Below are positions 16,476 to 23,531 of a DNA stretch of 37,720 bases, piece after piece. This stretch comes from Oscillospiraceae bacterium. Its GTDB lineage: Bacteria; Bacillota_A; Clostridia; Oscillospirales; Oscillospiraceae. A program made the translations under genes and the position numbers. The stretch spans positions 1-37,720 of the forward strand of contig JAGBAI010000109.1 of NCBI GenBank assembly GCA_017939025.1. Reading direction: 5' to 3'. The stretch's first letter is position 1. Each line of letters starts with the position of its first letter. A model generated the notes under the pieces. That model was not told where the DNA came from and did no database searches. It saw only the letters and a program-made list of their open reading frames with translations.

Positions 16476-16507
16476 TGGGTGGCAGTGACAGAAGTCACTG
16501 CCACCCA
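16476..16507 (-). terminator. Intra-operon hairpin after the binding-protein gene
   Basis: A perfect 14-base stem with loop AGAA (arms 16476-16489 and 16494-16507; TGGGTGGCAGTGAC), 35 bases past the stop codon. The T-run behind it is weak (TTTCTTTCCC). It probably attenuates transcription or protects the 3' end so that the binding protein is made in excess of the permeases. Confidence 0.7.
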
Positions 16508-16541
16508 AATTGCTTACTGTGTGGTTTAAAAGACAGCGGGA

Positions 16542-17900
16542 TTAGCCCAGCTTAGCCTCACGCATCAGGTCGGAGTTGGTCTTGACCAGCTCTGCGTAGT
16601 CATCGATGGTCATAGTACCGCCAACCAGAGAATTGATGGGGTTGAAGAAGGTGTCAGCCACGGTAACGCCGGGGATCTCTGCGAAAGCAGCGAAGCCGCC
16701 CAGAGCGGAGGTAGCGCCGTTGTCGTAGATGGAGTAGAACATCTTCTGCTCGCCTTCCATGCCTTCCGCAACACCAACGATGGGCTGTGCAGCACCGGCG
16801 GTAGCGAAGATCTCAGCAGCCTTATCGGAGTACAGGAAAGCCACGAACTGCTCAGCCTCAGCGATGTGCTCAGCGGCAGCGGGAATCCAGGCCTGCTCGA
16901 TCCAGCAGAAGGAGCAGGGAGCATTGCCGGCAGCGGGAACAGCGGTCATGCCCCATGCGAAGGTGTCACCCAGGGTAGCGGCATAGTCAGCCATCTCACC
17001 GGTGATCCAGGTGCCGTTGGGCATGAACAGGGCGGAGCCGTTCATGGGCATCTGCTGGTTCTTGGTGAAGTCCTGGTTGTTAGCCTGAGCGGGGGTGGAA
17101 GGATGGGTGTAGTCAGCCAGCTTGTCCAGGATGGACAGCAGGGTCTTGCCGTTCTCGGTATCCCATGCACCCTCTTCATAGTTGGTGATGGCATTGAAGA
17201 ACTCGGGGCCGCCGATGGCGTTCATCAGAGCGAACATGAAAGCGTCGTAGTAGCCAGCGGTGGGGTAAGTGAACAGGGAGATGCCCTCAGCAGCGGCAAC
17301 ATCGCCCAGAGCCCACATCTCGTCCCAGGTAGTGGGAACTTCCCAGCCCTTGTCCTCGAACAGCTTGGCGTTGTAGAACAGGCCGCAGGGAGAGTAGAAC
17401 ATGGGAGCCATGTAGGTCTTGCCATCAGCATAGGGGTTGGTGGCAGAAGTGGCAGTGAAGCCGGGGATGATCTTCTCAGCGGGAGTGGTGGCCTCGCCGG
17501 GGATGGTGGTGGCCAGCATATTGGTCAGGTCGTGCATAGCATTGGCCTTGACCAGCTGCTCGGTCAGACCGGCAGGACGGCCCAGAGCCAGATGGACAAC
17601 GTCGGGGTACTCGCCGTTCTGCATGGGACCGGTCAGGACGTCCTCCAGGTTCTTGTCGGTGGTCAGCTCGACCTTGATGCCGGTCTCAGCCTCGAAAGCG
17701 GCAGCAACGTCAGCCCAGACCTGAGAGCCGTAAGCGGTCTCGATGGCAGCGACCTTGATGGTGACAGCTTCAGCAGCGGGAGCCTCAGCGGGAGCTTCAG
17801 CAGCAGCCTGAGTCTCAGCGGGAGCCTCGGTCTTGCCGCCGCAGGCAGCCAGAGACAGAACCATGGCCAGAGCCAGCAGAAGTGCAATGATCTTCTTCAT
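16542..17900 (-). CDS. Sugar ABC transporter substrate-binding lipoprotein
   Basis: A 452-residue extracellular binding protein of the CUT1 family. Signal peptide MKKIIALLLALAMVLSLAAC with lipobox LAAC gives a lipid-anchored Cys20. An Ala/Glu/Pro linker follows to about residue 46, then the mature domain beginning VTIKVAAIETAYGSQVW. The motif ADVAAAFEAETGIKVELTTD is typical of the cluster. GGAGG lies 7 bases before the chosen ATG; an ATG 15 bases earlier is part of that binding site. It is the first gene of the importer operon, facing an AraC regulator. The ligand is presumably a galactosyl-hexosamine disaccharide or related oligosaccharide, by context with GH112 only. Confidence 0.94.
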   Translation of the reverse strand: MKKIIALLLALAMVLSLAACGGKTEAPAETQAAAEAPAEAPAAEAVTIKVAAIETAYGSQVWADVAAAFEAETGIKVELTTDKNLEDVLTGPMQNGEYPDVVHLALGRPAGLTEQLVKANAMHDLTNMLATTIPGEATTPAEKIIPGFTATSATNPYADGKTYMAPMFYSPCGLFYNAKLFEDKGWEVPTTWDEMWALGDVAAAEGISLFTYPTAGYYDAFMFALMNAIGGPEFFNAITNYEEGAWDTENGKTLLSILDKLADYTHPSTPAQANNQDFTKNQQMPMNGSALFMPNGTWITGEMADYAATLGDTFAWGMTAVPAAGNAPCSFCWIEQAWIPAAAEHIAEAEQFVAFLYSDKAAEIFATAGAAQPIVGVAEGMEGEQKMFYSIYDNGATSALGGFAAFAEIPGVTVADTFFNPINSLVGGTMTIDDYAELVKTNSDLMREAKLG

Positions 17901-17956
17901 TTGATTTTCCTCCATAAGTTTTTAGTTTTTGTGAAAGCCTTCTTCCACTTATCTTA

Positions 17957-17984
17957 AGTATACAAAATCTCCCGACTTTCTCAA
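17957..17984 (-). promoter_or_regulatory. Promoter of the sugar importer operon
   Basis: Minus-strand TTGAGA (17979-17984), 16 bases, TATACT (17957-17962). It is followed by a leader of about 50 bases. Confidence 0.72.
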
Positions 17985-18046
17985 GTTGAAAATTGCGTTA
18001 TATTTTATAGATATTGCTCTCAGGATATTTTCAGCGTTTCATTTAA

Positions 18047-18090
18047 TTTGCACATAGCGAAATTGTGCATTTCGCATAACATTGTGCAAA
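18047..18090. promoter_or_regulatory. Candidate AraC-regulator operator cluster
   Basis: TTTGCACA (18047-18054) and TGTGCAAA (18083-18090) are perfect inverted copies. Between them lie another TGTGCA (18064-18069) and the dyad GCGAAAT/ATTTCGC (18057-18063 and 18069-18075). The cluster is about 60-100 bases upstream of the importer -35, a usual place for AraC-type activators. Confidence 0.6.
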
Positions 18091-18139
18091 AACGATTGTT
18101 TCGATATCTCCTTCTGTATTTCATTTTAAAAATTCAGCA

Positions 18140-18168
18140 TTGCAAAAGACAAGAAAGTGAAATATAAT
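18140..18168 (+). promoter_or_regulatory. Promoter of the AraC-family gene
   Basis: TTGCAA (18140-18145), 17 bases, TATAAT (18163-18168), about 40 bases before the gene start. Confidence 0.75.
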
Positions 18169-18212
18169 ATCAATAAATATAAAATCCAGAACAGTTTGGG
18201 GGAGGTTTATCC

Positions 18213-19052
18213 ATGAGCAGAAGCCATTACAGTCTGAATCAGAATCAGAGCTTTACCATTCGTGGCACAGCAAAATTGCTGAATGTCGCCAGTGCCAAGT
18301 ATGGCGGCGACTGGCATAGCGTGCCCCACACCCATAATCACCTGGAGCTCTTTTATATCGTCGGCGGCAATGGGCAGTTTCTGATCCAGGACCAGCTTTA
18401 TCCCGTCAATGCCAACAATCTGGTCATCATCAACCCAAATGTCACCCATACCGAGGTCAGTCTGAATGCGCAGCCTCTGGAATACATTGTGCTGGGCATT
18501 GAAGGCATTGAGCTTGCCACAAGTAAAAGTTCCAACGGCCAGTTCAACATTCTGGACCATTTTGAAAGTGTGGAAATTTCTTCCTGTCTGAGAAATATCC
18601 TGCGGGAAATGGAGCAGAAAAACACCGGATATGAAGATGTCTGCCAGGCCTACATGGAGATCCTGATCATCCGACTGATGCGCAATACCGCGCTTGCTGT
18701 CCCCACGGATCCTCAGATTGGCACCGGTAACCGCCAGTGTGCCGCTGTGAAGCGATACATTGATCTGCACTTCAAGGAGGCGCTGACCTTGGAACTTCTG
18801 GCGGAGGAAGCTCATATGAATAAGTACTATCTGTCCCACGCATTCAAACGGGAGTACGGAGTCTCCCCCATCAATTATATGATTACCCGACGAATCGAGG
18901 AAAGCAAATACCTGTTGGCGGAAACAGACCTCTCCATGTCACAGATCTCTCAGCTGCTGGGCTTTTCCTCTCTGAGTTACTTTTCTCAGGTATTCCGCAG
19001 AACCCAGGCAACCACTCCCATGGAATATCGCCAAAGCACTAAAAATATGTAA
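18213..19052 (+). CDS. AraC-family transcriptional regulator of the sugar importer
   Basis: A 279-residue regulator. The N-terminal cupin-like sensor (about residues 25-110) contains HTHNHLELFYIVGGNGQF and NPNVTHTE, the usual sugar-sensing beta-barrel signature. The C-terminal double helix-turn-helix spans about 175-275, with LELLAEEAHMNKYYLSHAFKR for the first and MSQISQLLGFSSLSYFSQVFRR for the second. GGGGGAGG lies 7 bases before the ATG. It faces the binding-protein gene, so it most likely activates the importer in response to the imported sugar. The GTGCA boxes between them are the best candidate sites. Confidence 0.92.
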   Translation: MSRSHYSLNQNQSFTIRGTAKLLNVASAKYGGDWHSVPHTHNHLELFYIVGGNGQFLIQDQLYPVNANNLVIINPNVTHTEVSLNAQPLEYIVLGIEGIELATSKSSNGQFNILDHFESVEISSCLRNILREMEQKNTGYEDVCQAYMEILIIRLMRNTALAVPTDPQIGTGNRQCAAVKRYIDLHFKEALTLELLAEEAHMNKYYLSHAFKREYGVSPINYMITRRIEESKYLLAETDLSMSQISQLLGFSSLSYFSQVFRRTQATTPMEYRQSTKNM

Positions 19053-19073
19053 GTGATGAATCCAGAAAATACA

Positions 19074-19115
19074 AAAAGGAATTTCCTTTCATCGCTGTGA
19101 TTGGAAATTCCTTTT
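19074..19115 (+). terminator. Terminator after the AraC gene
   Basis: AAAAGGAATTTCC (19074-19086) pairs with GGAAATTCCTTTT (19103-19115). The T-run is only four long and belongs to the stem, so strength is moderate. Confidence 0.65.
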
Positions 19116-19375
19116 AGTCTGGCTGCGGTACAGAAAAAGGCGGGCAGCTTGCCTGCCAGGCTGCCCTGAACTGCCTGATCCGGATATACACAAATTTTGG
19201 GGTCAAATACAGGCATAGCTGGAAGCCGGAAACAGTTATAAATTCCCGTTGCATCACAATAAGAATAGACACTAAAATGTTGACATCTCCAAAACAAATA
19301 ATCCCCAGAGAATTTCTCGTTTTGAAAGACTGTGGGATTTTCAATATGCCGCATTCATGAGAACGCGAGAGACAT
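19116..19375. other. Non-coding stretch downstream of the truncated SDR
   Basis: No open frame here has a binding site or recognisable product, and none of the three minus-strand frames continues the SDR fold of the gene to its right. It is AT-richer than its flanks and probably marks the deletion or replacement that removed the SDR C-terminus. Confidence 0.5.
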
Positions 19376-19882
19376 TCATGCGACATGAAAAGCTGACTTC
19401 TTTTTATTTGGTTGCTTCTCAAACCATTCAACTGTCGCTTCGTAACTGCCGCAGTCAATGATCTCCTTACTGCGTCCAAAGGTTTGCTCCCACCCAAAGC
19501 CGCCGGAAGAGGAAATGATGGTAATGGATCCATTGTCTGCGATTCGGAGAGTCAATGCTTCCACAAGATATTTCACACTTAAGAAATTGACCTTCATCAC
19601 TTTCAAATCCGGATTGACACCCATAGAGATGCCCTGGCAGATAAACAGCGCGTCGATGTTTTTCGGCAGAGCGTCGAGCAGCTGATCCAATGCCTTCTTT
19701 TCGGACAAATCATAATAATATTCTTTTGCCGGTCCATAAGTGATCCGACTGCGCTTGCCGCTGCCGCAGGCATGGACTTCCGCGCCCAGGTCCACAAGCA
19801 TTTTGGCGGCCGCTTCCCCCATGCCGGAAGATGCGCCGGTTACAACAACGGTTTTTCCCTGAAAACCAAAATAATCGTTCAT
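19376..19882 (-). pseudogene. Short-chain dehydrogenase, C-terminally truncated
   Basis: A 168-residue SDR fragment. The dinucleotide motif TGASSGMGEAAAK and the ALFICQGIS segment (the NNAG-equivalent strand) are clear, and TIISSSGGFGW carries the catalytic serine region. The frame then ends at KKKSAFHVA, just before the YxxxK motif that every active classical SDR needs; whole SDRs have about 250 residues. I found no YxxxK in other frames downstream. The start is ATG at 19882, or GTG at 19891, 6-15 bases after the upstream SDR, so it was the last gene of the operon. The subtype resembles SDRs with long inserts before Tyr, such as hydroxysteroid or alcohol dehydrogenases, but this is tentative. 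Confidence 0.75.
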
Positions 19883-19897
19883 AAACGCCACGTCGCA

Positions 19898-20788
19898 TTA
19901 GCCATGGTATTCCTCAATCGCAGGCTGGTAGGAAACGATGTTTCTCATCATGCCGGAGTCTGCTACGATGCACTCTCCCGTAATGCCGTCTGCCATACGG
20001 GTACACATACCATAAACGACAATGGCAACAGAGTCGGCAGTGGGCGTTCCGTCGTTGCGGAATACCGTCATTTCCCGGTTGATTTCGTCCTGCTTTTCTT
20101 TCGGTAAGCTGGGAACTGCACCGTTGGTCAGGCAGCCGGGTGTCCACATACCACCGGGAGCCACCGTGTTGACCATGATGCCGTATCGCTTCAGCTCTTT
20201 AGCGATCTCGATGGTCATGGACACAACACCGCCCTTGGAGGCTGCATAGTGGGCATAACCACCGAAAACGGGCTGAGGCAGAAATGCAACATTGGAGGAC
20301 ACCAGAACGATCTTACCTTTCACACCGTGTTCTACCATGTACTTGCTGACATGCTTGGCACAACGGTAGGCACCCACCAGATTGATATTCAGCGTCTTCA
20401 TAAATTCTTCTTCCGGCAGGTCATAGATATGCGCGAAGCTCCAGGAGCCACCAGAGGTAACCAGAATGTCTACGCTTCCATAGGTTTCGGCTGTAAAGGC
20501 CACCAGTTTTTCCACATCCCCTTCACTGCGAAGGTCCGCTCTGCAGAAGGTGATGTTGGTGTGACCGGCTTCTTTCAACAGTCCTACTGCCTGCTCTCCT
20601 TTGACATCGGTGGAGCCGGAGATCACAACCTTGGCACCACCCTGCAGCAGCCGCTGAGCCACGCAGAAACCCAGCCCAGATGTTCCACCGGTAACAATGG
20701 CGACCTTTCCTTTTACATAGAGCATATCCTCCAAGGAATCTGTATCGGTAATATAGCTTCTCATAATCGCATTGGGGTCAAACAGCAT
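19898..20788 (-). CDS. Short-chain dehydrogenase/reductase (SDR)
   Basis: A 296-residue NAD(P)-dependent oxidoreductase with a roughly 28-residue N-terminal extension before the Rossmann start VKGKVAIVTGGTSGLGFC. The family features follow: ADLRSEGDV, NINLVGAYR, catalytic Ser in IVLVSSNVAF and Tyr/Lys in HYAASKGGVVS. The PGG-type segment NTVAPGGMWTPG follows the active site. GGAGG lies 8 bases before the ATG. It sits 60 bases after the GcvT-like gene and just before the truncated SDR. The substrate is unknown; an alcohol or ketone of the compound handled by this operon is an inference. Confidence 0.9.
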   Translation of the reverse strand: MLFDPNAIMRSYITDTDSLEDMLYVKGKVAIVTGGTSGLGFCVAQRLLQGGAKVVISGSTDVKGEQAVGLLKEAGHTNITFCRADLRSEGDVEKLVAFTAETYGSVDILVTSGGSWSFAHIYDLPEEEFMKTLNINLVGAYRCAKHVSKYMVEHGVKGKIVLVSSNVAFLPQPVFGGYAHYAASKGGVVSMTIEIAKELKRYGIMVNTVAPGGMWTPGCLTNGAVPSLPKEKQDEINREMTVFRNDGTPTADSVAIVVYGMCTRMADGITGECIVADSGMMRNIVSYQPAIEEYHG

Positions 20789-20848
20789 ATATTGCGCCTC
20801 CTTTTAGAAAAATCGGGCCGCAGGATGCGGCCCGAAAAGATCGACTGG

Positions 20849-21865
20849 TCAGATGAATTTCGGTTCGCAGATCACAGCCTCGTGACCGTGGAGCAGCACC
20901 TTGTCGCCGGGCTTCAGCACGCCCTTCTTTGCAAAGATATAGCCGTTGTTGATTTCCCTGACATAACTGTAAACGCACTTCTGGACACGGCCAACCAACT
21001 CGCCGTCCACATAAACAGGTTCGCCGGGACCGCCCAGATGCTCGGTGCGGACATGAATATCCGCTTCTTCAATGGTAAAGCCCAGCATCTCATTGGCAGG
21101 ACCTGCTTCTCTGATCTTCAGCAGCGCCTGCTTGCCGACAAATTCCTTGTCCCAGCCGATGCCCTTGTCCAGACCCACTTCCAGAGGATTCTTGAAGCTC
21201 AGATCACGCATATAGTAGAAACCTGCTTCCGTGGGCAGAGTCCATGCCATGATCTGGAAGTCTGTGACCTGTCTGCCGCCCAGCTTATCGGCTTCTGCAC
21301 GGATCAGCGCTTCCAGTTCATCCGCCTTACCCGCGGCAGCATAGATCTCGTAACCGTATTTTTCGCCGGTAAATCCAGCCCGGTTGATGATCACAGGGAA
21401 GCTGTTGATCTCATTTTCCCGGAAGCTGAAGAATTTCAGATCGTCCACAGTTTCCTTCGCCAGACCATTGACCAGTTCCAGTGCTTTGGGGCCCTGGACA
21501 GCATACATATGGTACTGCTTGGTGATCTGCACATAGTTCACATCCAGATCCCCCTTGTGGGCATCGTACCACGCCCACAGTCGGTGGCAGAACAGCGTGG
21601 AGATCCAGTATTTCTGCTCCTCCCAGCGGAAAATGACAACATCATCAATAATCAGGCCATCATCGTCCAGCATGGTGGTGTAACGCTCCTTGCCGATTTT
21701 CAGATTGCCGATGGGGTTTGCACACAGCAGTTCCAGAAAAGCGGTGGCATCGGGACCTGTGACCTCTACAAGCTGGTGGGTCCACAGATACCAGCCCACA
21801 TTGTTGCGGACAGCCATGTGCTCGCCGCGTTTCATTTCATCATATTTGAACACATTCTTATACAT
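20849..21865 (-). CDS. GcvT/DmdA-like folate-dependent methyltransferase
   Basis: A 338-residue protein of the aminomethyltransferase (GcvT) superfamily, which also includes the DMSP demethylase DmdA and the aryl O-demethylase LigM. Visible signatures are MLDDDGLIIDDVVIFR (66-80, with the conserved folate-site Asp pair 74-75), INRAGFTGEKYGYEIYA, the domain-2 segment GLDKGIGWDKEFVGKQAL, and a C-terminal barrel domain. It is not in a glycine-cleavage operon (no gcvH or gcvP), so moving a methyl or one-carbon group from an O-, N- or S-methyl substrate to tetrahydrofolate is more likely. AAAGGAG lies 8 bases before the ATG. It starts 35 bases after the unknown 416-residue gene. Confidence 0.85.
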   Translation of the reverse strand: MYKNVFKYDEMKRGEHMAVRNNVGWYLWTHQLVEVTGPDATAFLELLCANPIGNLKIGKERYTTMLDDDGLIIDDVVIFRWEEQKYWISTLFCHRLWAWYDAHKGDLDVNYVQITKQYHMYAVQGPKALELVNGLAKETVDDLKFFSFRENEINSFPVIINRAGFTGEKYGYEIYAAAGKADELEALIRAEADKLGGRQVTDFQIMAWTLPTEAGFYYMRDLSFKNPLEVGLDKGIGWDKEFVGKQALLKIREAGPANEMLGFTIEEADIHVRTEHLGGPGEPVYVDGELVGRVQKCVYSYVREINNGYIFAKKGVLKPGDKVLLHGHEAVICEPKFI

Positions 21866-21900
21866 GGTGATACGCTCCTTTCTTCCTGTTCGCAGGGTCA

Positions 21901-23151
21901 TCAGCAGAACTTGTCGATCTTCTTGGCGATCTTGATCCGGCAGCGGTCAGGCGTGGTCTGGTCAGGTTCTTCCCAAAGTGACCACTCTGCGCTCAGCAGG
22001 GTCTTGCTCATGCCAAACCAGTAAGATACCAGGCAGTCAACAAATTTATTGTAGCCCAATCCCAGACGGTAGCGGTTGAAGTCGATAATGACTTCTTCTT
22101 CATTGAAGGCTTCCAGTTTGTAGTCCACGCCCATGGTCTGCAGATACATTTCAATGTGTGCACCCAGAATGCGTCCATTATCCACTTTGATCTCTCTGGG
22201 AACACCCAGCCACTGACGGTGTGCTTCCTTAGCCACCTGATCTCCCCAGGCGGACTTTCCGGCTGCCTCGCACACGCATTTCAGAATATGCAGAGCAGTT
22301 TCCTCTGTGACCAGACCGCGCTTGATGGTTTCTTCGATGCCGGGCAGCAGGTAGAAGGTGGCTGCACAGCAGAACTGGTTCATGGACACACTGGTAGGAT
22401 ACTCCACCTGATGGGCACCGCTTTCGTAACGGTAGTTTGCTTCCGCACGGAAGACTTCAGATTCGCTGACGCAATCCTCTTCCTTGGTGAATTTGATCTG
22501 ATCCGCAGTGGCAATAGGGCCGAAAGATTCCCAGATCTCATGCTTGGGCATGGGGTACTTGTCCCGGTTTTCCGCCACGATCCGGCAGTGCCGGTCGCCG
22601 GCGCCCTTGGCTTCCACCATGCAGTATTCCATACAGGGACCGGTACGCAGGAGCTTTTCGTTGCGGGAGTCCGCGCCTGCCTGCAGGGACATGGTGGTGG
22701 CACGGCACAGCTCGGTTCCGCAGATGTCCCAGTCACAGACATCCAGCTCTTTTTCCACACGGTAAGTGCCAAAGTCATTGACCCGGCCGCACATCAGAAG
22801 CATTTCGTCACCGGAGTCACCGCTGAGACCGGCCACAAAGGCGCCGCTGCAGAAAGGATGAATGTTCAGGCTGTCCAGGCCATGATTGTCAATGGATTGA
22901 TCCGCACCGGCGGCATACAGACGCTCGTAGGCTTCTTCACACAGGATCCTGGAACGCATGGCGTAGTCCGGAACCATGATGCGGTATGCCTGCATCACTG
23001 CCGCGCTGACTACGGAGTTGTAACGGGAAATATAGTGGATGGCTTCCTTCATGGCAATGACCTTGTCCCAGGGGGTCTTTACGCCGGCATGATCCGGATA
23101 CAGGCCCTTACCATGTCCCAGAGGCAGTCTCTCGTCGATTTTCTTGCTCAT
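21901..23151 (-). CDS. Unknown 416-residue Cys-rich protein, first gene of the folate/SDR operon
   Basis: Not recognised. A soluble protein with 17 cysteines (for example 71, 101, 121, 139, 144, 149, 173, 177, 189). It appears to hold two related halves: each ends in a DR(H)CRI motif, GDRHCRIVAE near 185-194 and PDRCRIKIAK near 401-410. The segment TGPCMEYCMVEAKGAGDRHC recalls the end of V4R/L-2-amino-thiazoline-4-carboxylate hydrolase-like domains, which close with a similar Cys-containing strand; this is weak evidence. No signal peptide or membrane span. GGAGA lies 8 bases before the ATG. As first gene of the operon, facing the PucR-type regulator, it may bind or activate the substrate for the methyltransferase next to it. 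Confidence 0.8.
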   Translation of the reverse strand: MSKKIDERLPLGHGKGLYPDHAGVKTPWDKVIAMKEAIHYISRYNSVVSAAVMQAYRIMVPDYAMRSRILCEEAYERLYAAGADQSIDNHGLDSLNIHPFCSGAFVAGLSGDSGDEMLLMCGRVNDFGTYRVEKELDVCDWDICGTELCRATTMSLQAGADSRNEKLLRTGPCMEYCMVEAKGAGDRHCRIVAENRDKYPMPKHEIWESFGPIATADQIKFTKEEDCVSESEVFRAEANYRYESGAHQVEYPTSVSMNQFCCAATFYLLPGIEETIKRGLVTEETALHILKCVCEAAGKSAWGDQVAKEAHRQWLGVPREIKVDNGRILGAHIEMYLQTMGVDYKLEAFNEEEVIIDFNRYRLGLGYNKFVDCLVSYWFGMSKTLLSAEWSLWEEPDQTTPDRCRIKIAKKIDKFC

Positions 23152-23170
23152 AACGGTTATCTCCTTTCGT

Positions 23171-23188
23171 GTTTGCAGATCTACAAAC
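23171..23188. promoter_or_regulatory. Near-perfect palindrome before the 416-residue gene
   Basis: GTTTGCAGATCTACAAAC, an 18-base dyad with only one mismatched pair, about 20 bases upstream of the start codon. It may be an operator for the divergent regulator. A consensus promoter for this operon was not evident; TATCCT near 23210-23215 lacks a good -35. Confidence 0.5.
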
Positions 23189-23437
23189 GGTGATTTCTGA
23201 CAATTTTAGGATAACACAGCCGAACGAATTTAGTAAGTATTGACAATAAGCAAAAATGTGCAGATGCGTTCTTGTTTTTCCGCAGATTTGTGCCCTCGTG
23301 AAAAAAAAGAAAAAGAATACACGCTTATCGCCTTCTGAAAAAGGGCACATTTTGTTGCCCGGATTTCCGATTTATTCGTCAATACAGCTACATAATGTAG
23401 GTATTTTGCGAAATAAAACAAAAATATATGGATATCC

Positions 23438-23463
23438 TACCTTTATTTGCTATAATAAAGGTA
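23438..23463 (+). promoter_or_regulatory. Extended -10 promoter and operator of the PucR-type gene
   Basis: TGC-TATAAT forms an extended -10 (TATAAT at 23451-23456) without a good -35. It is embedded in a perfect inverted repeat, TACCTTTATT (23438-23447) and AATAAAGGTA (23454-23463), with a 6-base centre. A protein on this dyad would cover the -10, so autoregulation is likely. Confidence 0.7.
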
Positions 23464-23531
23464 TCAAATTTGTGCATTTCCTTTTGCAAATAACGACAGG
23501 TAAGCACCATTTCTGTGGAGGAGGGAGAACT

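Noticed and set aside
11908..16488. Two very long open frames on the plus strand (774 and 714 codons) opposite GH112 and the ABC permease genes
   Set aside because: They are exactly antisense to confidently identified genes, have His/Gln/Gly-rich compositions typical of mirrored codons, and lack ribosome binding sites.
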